From: Setophaga petechia
Lineage: Eukaryota; Chordata; Aves; Passeriformes; Parulidae
DNA: 64,000 nt
Assembly: GCA_024362935.1 (NCBI GenBank)
Contig: JANCRA010000175.1
Coordinates: 248,001-312,000, forward strand
Direction: 5' to 3'
Part shown: in pieces, positions 48,638 through 61,917 of the stretch
How the letters are laid out: every line of letters begins with the position of its first letter
Position numbering within the stretch: position 1 is the first letter of the stretch
Notes under the pieces: model-generated
What the model saw: only the letters and a program-made list of their open reading frames with translations
Database searches by the model: none
Told to the model about the DNA's origin: nothing
Translations under genes and position numbers: made by a program

Positions 48638-50345
48638 AACAGAAACAAACCATACCAAATACTCAGCAAGCTGTTCAAAAGTTTCTGTCATTCCTAAGAC
48701 TCTCATTTCCACTGGGACATAATGCTGGGTTGGGTTTGTTTGTGTGTTTGCAGTGCTTGAAATACGTGACAGGCTTCTGGTTTTCCTCTTCATTTGCTGT
48801 TACTTCTTAAACACAGTTGTTAAATATTACAAAGACACCCTGTTTTCTTCAGCTGCTGAGGCACATAGTGAATAGATCTTTTTGGTGAACAAATTATGCA
48901 TTACTCTCATTTGAGATTCCCTACAAGTCTTGGCACATAGAGAATCTGTTGCAAAGAAACAAAATAAAATTATAAAAAAATGTAATTCTTATGATTCTGC
49001 TTGTCTCAAGGACTGACCCACTTCTCATTTCCTCTTCAGATTTTCTAGTTTTGTGTTTCCTTCTCAGCAAAGCAAGGTTGTCTTGTTAAACTCAGACTTG
49101 TTGGACCATGTTGTATACATTTTGTTCAGCTTTTTGCTCCCTGTCAGCTTCACCAGTCAGAGATTATGCTGTAGCCTGGTGCTCACAAGGCTGATCCTTT
49201 CTGAAGAAATGTTTAAGGGATGGGATGTAAACACCAGGGCTGCAGTCAGCAGTGGTGCTTTTGCAGGAAAGCATTTGCCAGAGGTTTCTCATGTCACTTT
49301 TTTGGGGTTTTGGCTTTGGGTAACAAATAACCTGACAAATACAGGACAGGCTGAATGTCATTCCACAAACATACCTGTGCTCTGGGATGTCTGTGGAAGG
49401 AGCTGGGTTTTTACTTAAGCAGCACTGATCCAATATTTCCTGTCTTGGAAAGACTACACAGTGCCTTCATAGTGAAAAGCAATGAAAAGCTGTGACACCG
49501 AAGGAAGTGGTGAATTATCTCAATTGTATTTTGTTCCTTTTTTTTTCTAATCCTGGGTATACCTGTGAAATCCATTTATTTATAGATTCCTCTCTATCAC
49601 CAGCGTAACCAAGCTCTCCTTCTACATCAAACTCTTTCATTGCTGGCAATCACAGTAAAAGGAGCTGATAATTTCTCATATTTTTCTTGGAACATTTTCT
49701 TTCCCTCCTCTAGTTTCCCTAGGAACTGACTGTAACAACTTTATATCTGCAGTACAGCAATGCAGCACATGTCCAAAACTCAATCAGGTCTCCTTCAGGT
49801 CTGCAACTCAACAGACTTGGCCTGGGTGTTTTAGGTTGGTTTGGGTTTGTTTGTTTTGAGGGTTTTCCATTATTTTTCTTTTGTCATCGTTGGTTGGTAG
49901 GTTGGTAGGTTGCTGGGGTTGTTTTTTCCAGTGACAACTGCTCCAAACCCAATTTTATCTTTTTTCCACTTACATTTTTCCCTCAGTGTGGTGGTTTTAG
50001 CAGTTCCCTAGGAGCTGCCAATCAACATCTAGCACAGCTTTAGTGGGTGAGCATGGGTTTATATTTACTGGGTGAACACAGTCTTTTCAGACATATGACT
50101 GATACATCTGAACCCTTCTGGAGCAACTGTCCCTTGATCAACCATTCCAGAAACAATTTGAATTTTCAGCCATTTAGAATTCCTTTACTGCAATATGGTG
50201 ATGTCCATCCCACAGCGTTGTCTCCTGTGGGAACATGGAAGCATCTCCTGATTTCAGTCCCCTTTGGGTGGTTTCTAGGATTTTTAGCTGTTTTTCTTTT
50301 AGCTATTTTTTAGCATGTCTCTCCAATGTGGTTACACAGAGTTGC

Positions 50346-50360
50346 TTCTTTCTTTCTTTC

Positions 50361-50400
<40 letters not shown>

Positions 50401-50595
50401 TTACTCTTTTTCTTTCTTTCTCTCTCTCTCTTTCTCTCCTTCTCTCTTTCTCTCTTTCTTCCTCTCTATTTTCTTTCTTTCTTTTCTTTTCTCTCTCTCT
50501 CTCTGTTCTCTCTCTTTCTCTCCTTCTCTCTTTCTCTCTTTCTTTCTCTCTATTTTCTTTCTTTCTTTTCTTTTCTCTCTCTCTCTCTTTCTTGT
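50346..50595 (+). repeat. (TTTC)n / (CT)n pyrimidine tract
   Basis: About 250 bases almost entirely of C and T: TTTC tetramers, then CT-rich stretches. A roughly 100-base block (tctctttctctccttctctc and onward to the TTTTCTTTTC stretch) occurs twice, at about 50425 and 50510. All frames remain open and are artefacts. Confidence 0.95.
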
Positions 50596-52317
50596 GCTGG
50601 ATGCATCCTATAATGCACCCTCTTCTAAACATCACTATTCCTCTCTTTCACAAAAGTATTCTGCTGTAAGCATTTCTATTGCACTACAATTATTATTACA
50701 GTGGAAATCTGACTTTCTCCCCTCTTTCACTTTTATTTTTTACCTCATAGCATTACTGGAAATGTTGTATTTTCTGCTGGTATAAACAGCACTGCTGGTT
50801 TACATGATCTTTTCACTGATGGTCAAAAACATGGAAGAAATTGTTCCCTGGGATAGCTGGGCTGGTAAAACATTTTCTTTCACAATCACATAAACTGAAC
50901 CACTCTTGTTAAAAAAACATCCTTTCTTCTGCTTGTTTTTCTGTTGCAACAGGCAATCTTTGTAAGTGGTGCTAGACACAAACCCTGCCTATCATCAGGA
51001 AGAAATCAAGCACATCCTCTCCTCTGCAAACCTCCTCCTTTCCTCGCATTAATAAAGGGACAATTGCATTGTCCCATCTCCTGCCACACACCTTGCAGCA
51101 CCCATCTGATAAGTCTTGGGGCTCCTTTGCAGGCAGGTTAACCCACCCAGGAGGGTTTGCACAACTGCTCCAGCAGGGTGGCCGTGTGCAGGGAGCTCCT
51201 CTGCTGCTGCTCCTGAAGCACCAGCAGCCCTTGGGGCTCTGGCTCACTCCTGGTTTTGATTGAGCAGGGTTGCTTCATTTCTCAGAGCTTTTGCAATCCC
51301 CTCTGCAGTTGTCTTTGTTATTTCAAAGCCCTTCCCCCTGCCCTTGCTGAGGAATTCTGGTTTTCTTTCACTGTCATTTCCAAAGATTCAGGATTACTTA
51401 ATTTCTCTGTGTTTCAGAGTGCTGCTGGTTTTCTTTAGAGCTTTTCCCAGCAGCCTGATCTCACAGAGATTTTCTTATACTCTTTCCAGTATGACAATAG
51501 CATCCTTTTCTTTGTTTGTTTGTTTTATGATGTTTTAGGAATAATGGCAAAACTTGGACAAGTTAACCTCTTCAACTTGCAAGTCTGACACATTTTTCCT
51601 TAACCACTCTAAAATTAAAAAGAATTTAAAAGTTACATGTTCTCAGTAGCTTGGCTGATGGAACTAACATGAGCATGCTGAAATGTCATGAGGAAAGCAA
51701 AACAAACAGGGCTTATGTGGAGAAATAAAGCAGCTGATCTAGCAGAGGAGCAGAGATTTCAGTGCAGAAAATGAAATCATCAGCTCTGGGAAGCAAAAAT
51801 GGAAAGCCAGGAGCCAGTTGTAACAGGAGGCTGAGCACAAGAGAGAGAAGAATGGTGTCACATGGACATTAAACATAGAAAATGAGTGGGCAGGGAGAAA
51901 AAAACAAAAAAAAAAAAAAAAAGAAGTGATAGTCAGAACAGACTGGAGGGAGGGAAGCCTCGTTATTCACAGCACGAATCTGGGTCCTCTGGGGACCAGG
52001 GCTCTGCAGGAATGGTCACAGGAGAGGACAGGAGCACTGCCAGCCTCGGGGGAAGCCAGGCACAGGGCACAGGTGATCCTGTCACAGCTTTCACCTGTCC
52101 CTGTCCTCTGCAGAAGGAGCAGAAGTGTAAATGGGGAAGGGAGAGGCTGAGCTAAAGGGGAACGCCAGGAAAGGCAAAGATAATGAGGAGGAAGTAGGGT
52201 GCAAGGCAGAATGGCCCAGTTCAGGGGGAAATAAAAAAGAAGTTGGGAAAGGAAAGCAAATGAGAAAGTAAAAGCTGGTGGGGGCAGCAGAAATGAAACA
52301 GAATCAGAAAATCATAC

Positions 52318-52388
52318 AATGGTTTAAATTGTATAGTATATATAATGGTTTAAATTGTATAGTATATATAATGGTTTAAATTGTAATA
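52318..52388 (+). repeat. 26-bp tandem repeat, about 2.7 copies
   Basis: The unit aatggtttaaattgtatagt followed by atatat starts at 52318, 52344 and 52370. AT-rich; no coding content. Confidence 0.92.
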
Positions 52389-55300
52389 GTTTCTCTTAAA
52401 TTGGGAAAGATAAGATATTCTACATATGCAAAAATCTGTATTAAAAATTTGAGATGAAAATTCCTTAATACAGAGAATATAACTTCAGAAAACTAAAAGC
52501 ATAAGGATAAAAGGAAACTACTACAAATCAAGCTGGCTTAACCTTTACTACAAGCTGGGACAAATGGAAATGGCTGGGGAAAAAAAGAGATGCATTAACA
52601 GCAATATTTAACCAGGGAGTTAAGAGCCTGTGTGTGATGTGTGAACCTCTAAGTGTTCAATGAAAGATAACCTTGTTTTCAGCTAATACAATCCTGCCAC
52701 CCAGGGCTCCTGCCTCCCCTGGAGAAGAGAAATCCACAAAAATAAAAATGAAGGTTGGAAACCATTTGAAGGACAATAGGAATATGGGGAAATATAAAGT
52801 ATGACAGAGCTATACAAACATAAAAGCAAGCACAGATGAGCACTGAGATGATAGCAAGACAGATGACAGTGGGTTTCTGGCTCCAACAAAGTGACCCATT
52901 GCCTGAGAGGCTGGAACACTCCCCAGTTCAGCAACTGCTGTCACTGATACTTGGTGACAGAATCTGCCTCAGTGGAATATTTTTAGTTTCTCCTTCACAA
53001 ATTCCTTCCTCTCTTGTATCTTTGTGACTTATATATATAAATAAATATATATATATGCATATGACCCTTTTTTTGTGTGAGAGATGCCTTTTTTATCACT
53101 AATCTGGCATTTTCTTTGATGCAACTTAACATGCAGCAGAGTACAAACAAAAGATGACATTCAAAATAAAAAAAGACCAGAAGGAGTGGTAAGGGGAGAA
53201 CACTGTGGAGGAGAAACTAAAAAAAAAGTTCAAAGCATATTAAATTCTCCTGAAATGGAGGATATGGTTGAAGCAGGTTCAATGAAATAACACAATTTTT
53301 CTTTAAAAAGGAGACAGGGCTGATGAAAAGAAAGATGAATTAAGGTAACTCTGAGCACTGCAGGACCAGAAGCACCAGATTGCAAATGAGAAATCCTGTG
53401 CTACAGAGATTTGAGAAAATATTGTGCTCTTGGAAAGACTGAAATATTGAGACACGGCCACTGTATAACTGAAACCAAGAGGAAATCTTTCCAGGCACTT
53501 ATAATGTTTGGAAATACTGTTGATCATGTAATTTTCAAAATCAAATCTGAGATCAGAATACTGCAGGGACCAAGGGACCCTCAGAAGAGGGTTGCTAGAA
53601 GCACTCAGCTTTAGCTTGCTAAAGACTGGGAGAATTAGCTGCAGAACAGAGCTAGATCTGATTACAAGTTTTGAAAATGAAACCAGCTGATGCTACAGAA
53701 CCTCATCACAAAATGAAGAAGCAGAACAGGTCTGAATGGTCAGAGGTGAAGTCTAAAGGCTGCAGTCAAGCAGTGAAGTTTCATGAAGCCATGGAAGAAA
53801 CTGATGGGAAGAAAATGCGCAGTTAAATTCACAAGAATAAAAACATCTTGTAAAAGCTTCCCATGAGTGACTACAGTTGTCCTTAAAAGAAATACTCTAC
53901 ATGGGAGGTTCTTTGTGGGAACTGTCCAAATGGCAGCTGTGTTGCAGGGGGGATTTGTCTCCTCTGACTACAGCAGTTGGCAGTCAAGGTCTGTCCTCCT
54001 GTCTGGGAAGGAATCCCAGCACTGTTAACAGAGTCAGTGCAGCCAGAACAGCTCCAGGTGGGACTCAAATGAGTGGATATCAGTCCCTACATCAGAATAA
54101 CAACTGCTCCATAGTCCACATTAACCATATTGACTAGCCCACTGCTGTTGTAAGGGAGGCCTTGGAAGACACCTTCCTTTTGTCAGGAAAATCCAGCCCC
54201 AGCACCTGAAATTCAATGAGTCTGAGCTGGACACAGTTCTGCAAGCCAGGTTTCAGTAACATTTTTTTTCAGTTAAATAACTATTCAGCCTGAGTAGGTA
54301 AAACTTGTGTCATGCAGTGAACAAAATATTCTTACTGCGAGTAAAATGTAAATCAGATGTAAAGGAAACAAATGTGAAAGAACAAAAGTCAGCCTTACCT
54401 CCCATTGGGAGAGCTGAAACCATGGAAGAACAGCAGCTCATGAAGATAAAATGAAAGAGGTGTGCACAGAAAAGCTGAAGTACACAAAAATACAACAAAA
54501 TAAGAACAGAATTTCTAGTAAATAGACCAGGCCAGAAAGAACCTGCTAAGATGATAAAAGGTGAGTGCTGTTAGCAGCAAAACAAGCCTTGAAACAGATA
54601 CCAGCCCATATCTAAATATAGTCAAGGGAATTTTAGATCAACAAGTTAAGATATGGCTTGGATTTGCTTATGATGCTGGGAAAATTACAGGCTAAAAATA
54701 GATTACTTTTCTTGTTGTTCTGCTGCAATACCATTAAAGAACATCACTGGTAATCTTATGTCTAGTCCATAAAGACTGACACACGTATTACACCAGCTGT
54801 GGTAATTACAGAAAATGGCCCATGATTTGATTAAGATGTTAAATGACTTGCAAAAATAGTATCACTTAAAGCACTTCATGGCCAAGGTATCCACAACATA
54901 ATGATTTTATGGAAAATGTCACCCAGATTGCAACAAGGGTGCCTAGTAAAATCTCAAGGGTGAGATGCAGTGTTATTTCACCCTACTCTGAAAAAAGACT
55001 GTCAGCTGCTGAAAGTTTAATGGGAATTGCTTAAAATTCATTATAGAGTTGGTATTAAATACAAACATACTGCAAATTCTTACTAGCCCCATTGGAAAAA
55101 AAAGGGGGCAAGGGGGGAAGGAATGCATGTGAGGAAAGGTATGGAAAAAGCCACATAAAAGCCCACATAAATAAAGCCCTCTCAGCCACAGGGCCCTGTA
55201 TATCTCACATAATGCAAACCACAGGTGAAGCTCTTCCAGATATTCCACATGAAGCTCATTCCTATTTGTTCAAGCAATTACTGAACAAACAAAGGCAATT

Positions 55301-57304
55301 CTCGGGAGGAACTCAGGTCATCTTCTGCTTCTTCCATAACAGAGAAAGCCTCTTTGTCTCCTACAGTTTGAAGAAGAGCAGGTTTTTGTGCAACTGGACA
55401 GCAGCAGTGAAGAGAACTGTGTGAAGAAAAGCAGATGCTGAAGTCTACCAGATCCTGAAGAGATCTGTGAAACAGAGAAGCCAGCTGTGAGACAGGGAAT
55501 TTATTTGTGTTGTACTGTGTCTGATTTCCTTCTAGATGATTCAAATGAGAGGGTTGTTTGAAAGATGAAAGACCCTGGCTTAAGTCAAATGTAGCTAGCA
55601 ACTGCCAGTGAGAGGAAAAGTAGGATATTGAGATCACTGTGTCTCCCTCACAAATTCTTTCCTTCTTAATACTATTTTAAATTAATCCTGGCAGTAAACA
55701 TGATTTTAAAATGTCATTTTTAACGCTGTGTGAAAGTCACAGGCTACCATTGTTATCATGAGGTTCAGGGCCTTCCTAAGCAAGAAGGCGGTGAAATGGT
55801 GCGAAAAGGAAGAAGAGAATGTTCCAGAAAAGTAGTTGTTCATCTTGAAAAGTAGCATCCTCAATCCTTTTTGAGACACTGAATATCACAGGATCAGTAA
55901 AAGAAACCAAATATGGCACCCATCATTTCAGGCTGGAAGACTCATCACGTAATCTCATCATGGTTCATACATGGCAAGGACCATACAGTGAGTGAGTCTC
56001 TGAAAAGAGGCTTGCAATTAAAAATTGTTCTCTGTTCAAAACTGCACTGAATGGGCAAGATGATTCTGGCAAGATGATGCTGGTTCAGAGCATAATAAGC
56101 CCTTTTGCTTTTCTGGTGTTGTCTGCCAGGGAAAAGCAAATCTCACACTTTGGCTTTGGAGTTTGTTTTGTGTTAGTCTGCCTGGATGTTTCAAAGAAAA
56201 TGGCCTCATATTAGGGTTCACTGCCATGAAGGAAACAAAAATCCTACAGAGCACAGCTAGACCTGGAAATCATTAATTGCAGATAAAAAAAAATAGTTTT
56301 GAAATGAGAGCAACTGCTTTTCCTGTCAAGAACAGATTGCAAAACATATTAAGCTGTAAGATACCACTCTGTTTCCACTGCCTGAGCGTGCACAGGCTCT
56401 GGTTGTGTATCTCACAGTGTGTGAGGATATCTGGTGCTGATGGCAGGCAGGCCAGTGACCCAGTGCTTGTTCAGTCACACTGATGCTTTGCACTAACCCA
56501 GAGGAGGACTCCTGTGCCACTGGTACCAATGACCCCCAAAAAAAGTTTGAGCCCCCAGAGCTACCAGACAGCAGCCCTGGCCTCTCTATCAGGCTCTCTA
56601 CTTGGAGCAAAGCAGAGGCTCCATTCCACCAGCAGAGCTGGCTGCAGAGGCTGTGTTCAACAGCTTTTTTCCTCTTTCTTATTTCCTCTGACCCAGGCTA
56701 ATTGCTTCTTTCATCTGCACGGAGATATCCTGACTCCAGAGAACGTCAATTAGTGGATTTGTTGATTTTTCCCCCCTCCTCATCACTGAGGAATTTAGCC
56801 TAAAGGAGTGGTTCTTCTCCTCTCACCCCATGTGTTGGATCTAGTTATCAAGTGACCTCAGGACATGTTAGATCAGCTTATTGATCTGATAGGAAACTAA
56901 TTATTTGAGAGGGTTTGTGATTTATGTTCTATCAGATCAGCAAACCCGTGTAATTCACCATGGACTGCAAGGTGGTAAAAGGCAAAAAACTTTCATGTTT
57001 AGAGATGGGGTAAAAAGGAACCCACCCTTCAGAAGCAGTTCCCTGGTGAGAATGTATAATATAAAACTGCACCTCCAGCAATGGTCTTTCCTCACTTTTC
57101 AAGGATTCCATTGTATCACTAGTCAAACAACATAAAAGATGTAAAGTCACAGACTCCATGAAATAACCTCATCCAATTTGATTCATGTTGACAGAATTCA
57201 CAGAATCAATTGTGATGAACACAGCTCTGTGGAGAGATTTTAGGTGAAGTGTCTGCACTGGGATGGGGCAGCCCTGGCTGTAGGGACAGACTGGGGTCTG
57301 GAAC

Positions 57305-57612
57305 TGATGCCTTGGAAAGGCTGACCTAGAACAGAGACTAGACAGAGTTAAAGAATAAAGCAGGGACTTATTCACAGGATCTCCTCCATGGATCCACCTT
57401 GGGCAGCACAAGGGCCCAGCCAGGGCTGCACCCAAGATGAACCAAAATGGCCCCAAAATGAACCCAAGATGAACCAAAATGGCCCCAAAATGCACGGCCG
57501 GGCACGGGGTCTGTCCCTGGGATCAGTTCTGCTCCATTTGCATCTTGCAGTTCATTGTTCAGTTCCAGATTTAGCCCAGGCAGTCCCATCCTGCTTGTTT
57601 TTCTCTCTTTAA
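57305..57612 (-). mobile_element. LTR-like copy, inverted relative of 20.06-20.58 kb
   Basis: In minus orientation it carries the same blocks as the 20-kb copy: 'cctccatggatccaccttgg', 'tccctgggatcagttctgct' and 'atttgcatcttgcagttcat'. The terminal 'tgatgccttgg' corresponds to 'aaggcatca' at the 20-kb copy. Its internal tandem has only about two units (57430-57495) against about 4.5 there. Frames across it (57169-57589 on -, 57388-57612 on +) are the same repeat artefacts. Confidence 0.6.
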
Positions 57613-57889
57613 TTCACTGTTGTTTATGCTTTTTGGGCCTGAAGCTTGTAACAACTGTCCTTGGTTCTCAAGCTGGAAAAGAACTGCTTTGTCTAACTAA
57701 GCTGTGAAGAGAATCTACTGACATTAAATATGAAGCTCAGAGCTGCACACCAAGGCAGCACAAAATCTGAAAAATACAAGAGCTAAAAATTAAGGCATCA
57801 TTTCCCCCTTTAGAGGCTTGACAAGGCCTTTACCTTGTTGAGTGTGTATTCTAAACATCTACTAATTATAGGCATTAAATAACAGATAA

Positions 57890-58095
57890 GTATCTAACAA
57901 TAGAAAATAATTAATAATAGTAAATAACTAACAGTAGTAAACATCTAACAGTAAATACCTAACAACAGATAAATATCTAATAGTAAATAAATAATAAATA
58001 GTAAATAAATAAATAATAATAAATACAATAAATAATAGTAAATAAATATCTAATAGTAAATTAGTATAAATAATACTAATAGTAAATAAATACTT
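57890..58095 (+). repeat. AT-rich array of TAGTAAATAAATA-type units
   Basis: Degenerate tandem of variants such as aatagtaaataaataa and tatctaatagtaaat, directly before the CR1 element that starts near 58100. No coding content. Confidence 0.85.
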
Positions 58096-58099
58096 ACCA

Positions 58100-58752
58100 A
58101 TAGGTAACTGGAGAGCCATGGAAAGGGACCTGGGGGTGCTGGACAAGTTGCACATGAGGCAGCAGTGCCCTGGCAGCCAGGAGGGACATCCCTGTCCTGG
58201 GGACACCAGGCACAGCATCACCAGGCAAGGGAGGGGATTGTCCCCTCTTCTGGGGCTGGGGCAGCCTCACCTCAAGTGCTGAGGGCAGTTGGGTGTCACA
58301 GTAAGAAAAAGACATTGAGCTGGTAGAGAGTGTCCAAAGGAGGGCAGGAGGAAGGTGAGGGCACCCAGGGGAAGCTGTGTGAGGAACAGCTGAGGGCACT
58401 GGGTCTGTTCAGCCTGGACAAGAGGAGACTGAGGGGAGACCCCACTCAGTCACAACATCCCCACAAGGAAGAGGAGGTCAGGCACTGATCTCTTCACTCC
58501 CAGTGGCTGGACCCAAGGGAATGGCCTGCAGCTGCATCAGAGGAGGCTCAGGTTGGGTATCAGGAAAAGGTGTTCCACCCACAGGGTGGCTGGGCACTGG
58601 AACAGGATCTCCAGAGAAGTGGTCACGGCGCCAAGCCTGACAGAGCTCAAGAAAGGTTTGGAAAAGTCCCTCAGGCACTCTGTGCAAGGCCAGGAGTTGG
58701 ACTTTGATGACTCCTGTGGGTCTGTTCCAGCTCAGGATGTTCTGTGAGTCTC
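58100..58752 (+). mobile_element. CR1 LINE, 5'-truncated, about 650 bp
   Basis: The longest CR1 copy in the window. Diagnostic text runs in order: 'gggacctgggggtgctggac', 'agaaaaagacattgagctgg', 'gtgtccaaaggagggcagga', 'gggtctgttcagcctggaca', 'aagaggagactgaggggaga', 'gctcaggttgggtatcagga', 'ggctgggcactggaacagga', then 'tctgttccagctcaggatgt' and the terminal 'tctgtgag'. It covers the C-terminal end of the ORF2 (reverse transcriptase) region and the 3' UTR. The frame is broken by many changes, so it is an inactive copy. Confidence 0.93.
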
Positions 58753-61679
58753 TGACTGCAGTCCACTCCCTGCTTCAGAAGCTTTGTCAGATGCTGTGCT
58801 TAGACTCCAGCCCTTTTGTACTGGCTCATCATGTTTGGTGTCACCTCATACCTGTTGGGAGAGGTGTGGATGGAATTCTGAGTCTTATTCAATGACTGTT
58901 CTCCCAACGCTGTTTTTAATTAATCTCATTTAAAGGGATGCATTGTTTTGTGGGCAGGGTTCCTTTGCCCCAGGAATTTTAAGTATTTTGATTATGAATA
59001 CATTATTGAGCCAAAATTATTGTCTTAAAACATCAATAGTCTTACTTCTCCCTCAGTACTCCCTGGCCCTGAGGGAGTTGCTAGGAAAGGTTCTGTCATG
59101 TGGAGGTGAAAGAGGAAGGGAAGAAGCTTGGGTCAGTATGGAGAAACTGAATTTTTCCCATGAAAAATCCCAGTGGAGCTGGGTTTTTACTTCATCCCAA
59201 GCTCCCGGTGGTGGAGGGCCAATGTCCTGATGGGAGGGCTCTGTCTCCCAGATTAACATCCTCCTCCACATCCTCTTCCCATCAGAGACAGGAGCAGCAG
59301 ATAAATAAGGCCATACATGCAGAGAGCAGCTGTGCCAATGGTGGTCACCACTCCAACAGTCTGCCTTCAACTCTTCTGGGAGAAAAAATAAAATAAAAAA
59401 AGAATCATTGGCCAGATGGGAGCACTGTGATGGGTTTCTCTGAGCTTTATAAATCACACTGACCAGTTTCACATTTGGAATCATTAGTTCATTTTCATAG
59501 TAAAAAAGAATGATGTGAAAGGTACGATATGTAGTGTCTTGAATTATGCATGTGGTTTTTTTATGGTGATATCAACTCCTTTCAAAGAAGAGTTTTACTC
59601 CCCTTAGTGATAAACTTCTTTTTTTTTTCTACACCTTTTTTTTCCTAAATGTTGTTCCTGAGTCCCTCTTTTAAGAGCGTTCATGCACTTACCTGACTGT
59701 AGAAAATACGTACCATTACTGAACCTTGCAAAACACTCCATGTGTGATTTGTTTTGATTTAACTTTTACACCAACTTTGAAGCAAAAGTTTTAACTGTGG
59801 AACACAGAGCAGCCTTCAGAAAGAAAAAACTGCCAGCACCAGCCAGCACAAATGATGCAGATGTGGCTTCCCTCACACCCTTTGTTCCAAAAAATGGAAA
59901 AACTTTGGGCTCCCAGAAATCACTGGGGGTTCAGGGTGCATAGCACCTGGCAGGGTGAGCATCTGCAAATACATTTTATTTGATGGCTACTTAAAATAAA
60001 GCACCTGAGTCCATGAACTGAATGTCCCTGAGTGAAGAAGAACCAAGGTCTTCCATCACTCCCTGGGTGAGCTTCCTGCTCATGAGCCCAGTAAGTCATG
60101 CCACCACCTCAGAGCCCAAAAATTATATTTGCAAAATAATGTGAGGGGGAGGAGGAGCACCTTCAGCATCCTCACAGAATAGTCTCAGCTTCAGAACAGC
60201 TCGGGGCAAAAAGCATTTTCCTGGGAATAGAGTGGCATGGTTTTGAACACCCTCCATCCTTGAGGCTGAACATGTTCCCTGAAGTGCTCCTGGTGATGAC
60301 TCTACTGCCAGCCTGTTTGCTGTGAGTTGTTCAGAAACAAAACTTGTCAGTCTTTCTTAGGTGTGGCCTGAACACACCAGCCTCTGTGGCATTTGGGGCA
60401 ATAATGGCTTGCCTGAGAATTCAGCCAGGTTTGGGCAAATTTTAAGTACCATGATGCTGGTTTTACCAAGATCTAAGCACAAGCAAAGCAGAAAAAGGCT
60501 GCAAAGCAAGGGACTGGCAGAACTAAGGAAGCCATCTGGCAAAGCACATGCTGGGACTGGGCAGGATTTACACACCTAAGTTCTACCTAAATACCTAATT
60601 TATTGATCTAGGCCAATACAAGCCTAGCTGTGCTGCATGCACTTCCCTGCTAGGGAAAAAAAATGATTCTGCATGGTGGAAGGTATCCAGTGTTCTGGGG
60701 ATTAAGAGCACTTGCTCTGTGCTTTAATTAGGCTGTGTGGGGAAATATTAGGACATGACCACTCCCACCTCAGGAGCCCAAAATGCACTCGATTTCCCCC
60801 TGGCTGTTGCCAGGCAGCTTTCCACAGCCCCTCACAGGAAGGGCCATTACTCACTTTACTCATCATCTAAGGGCTCTTGCTCTTAGGAGAGAAGGGAACT
60901 GTTTACAGAATGACTTGTGTTTCCCCCAGAGTGGTGTTCCTCTGGTAGTCCATAAATCTCAGGTGCTGTCAGCACTGAGTGGGAATGAAAGGTATTGCTG
61001 GACAGGGAGGAATTCTTATCTTGCATCCAGTTACTTAAAGATAACTCCAGATCTTCTCACATTCATTGCTCTTTGTGTCTGGAATATCTTGTGTGGGACA
61101 ACAGGGATTTAAAGTTTTGACCACATGGCACAATGGGGACCAAACCACAAAATAGCTTGTCTGTCCAATTTTATTTTTCTTGAGGTGTTCGGAGTGGGAG
61201 AGGGGACAAAGCTGCCTGTCAGCTGTGAATTACGAATGTTTTGGGGACACAGGAATGCTGCGAGACTTCCCAGCTCCAGTGCTTATTCAGAAAGTGGTTT
61301 TGCAAGGCAAGGCTCTCTTAGAAATATCACGGCCACGGCACAGCTTTAGAAATTGACATTTGTTATGTGAAACTTACATCGAAGGGCTGGATGGCTGCGC
61401 AGAAATAGACAATCGGATTACTCACGTGAATTAAACTATACACACTGGCACAGAGAGTCATTTCTGCAGCCGGGGATTCCACCTGGATTGCTGCCCCCTC
61501 CTTGAAACACTGAAACACGCACCCATGCCACATCCCAGACCTCCGGAACAGGGGCACAAAGCACGGACAGCCCGGCTTGTATGAAGGGGAAAACATGCCA
61601 TCCCTTTATACTTTGAGGACTAAAATAAGAAATTACCAAGAAATTACAAATTTATTTTCCATAAGCAATTCCAAAACCG
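58753..61679. other. Upstream flank of PLEKHA5, no gene seen
   Basis: Moderately AT-rich DNA between the CR1 and the CpG island. No recognised coding block or repeat family; enhancers cannot be judged from sequence alone. Confidence 0.5.
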
Positions 61680-61820
61680 CCCGAAGCGGAGGGTGTGAGA
61701 AGAGCGCGTTCACCGGGGGAGGAAATAGGACAAAACTTTCAATTTCCTTTGTCCTTACGGACGCGATCAGGGATCTGCCAGCGGCGGAGCCGAGCGTTTG
61801 GGAGTTCGCAGCGCTGCGGG

Positions 61821-61917
61821 GCGAACGATCGCGGGGCCGGGGCGAACGAGCGGGGCCGGGGCGAACGAACGGGGCCGGGGCGAACGAACGGGGCCGGGGC
61901 GAACGAACGGGGCCGGG
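61821..61917 (+). repeat. 19-21 bp GC-rich tandem array in CpG island, 5 copies
   Basis: The unit gcgaacgaacggggccggg starts at 61821, 61842, 61861, 61880 and 61899; the first is 21 bases and contains gatcgc. G-runs in each copy could form G-quadruplexes, and each copy carries several CpGs. It lies about 450 bases upstream of the PLEKHA5 start codon. Confidence 0.92.

Larger units (their letters stand above)
48638..57304. other. Intergenic DNA, no convincing gene
   Basis: No recognised gene. The span 51.7-55.7 kb is purine-rich on the + strand without being simple repeat. A GC-richer patch at 56390-56700 has a 72-codon frame (56483-56701), but the upstream frame is closed and no donor fits well. 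Listed repeats are the pyrimidine tract at 50346-50595 and the 26-bp array at 52318-52388; there is also a short TA-rich run at 53030-53057. Confidence 0.45.

Noticed and set aside
50235..50785. F/L/S-rich frames and the matching K/E/R-rich antisense frame
   Set aside because: Products of the TTTC/CT tract.
56483..56701. A 72-codon frame with NDPQKKFEPPELPDSSPG
   Set aside because: Looks protein-like, but the upstream frame is closed by a stop and no suitable donor or partner exon was found; left as a chance frame in a GC-richer patch.
1..61679. Search for PLCZ1 or CAPZA3, neighbours of PLEKHA5 in mammals
   Set aside because: No frame or block resembling phospholipase C or capping protein was seen on either strand, so the neighbour must lie farther left or be absent.
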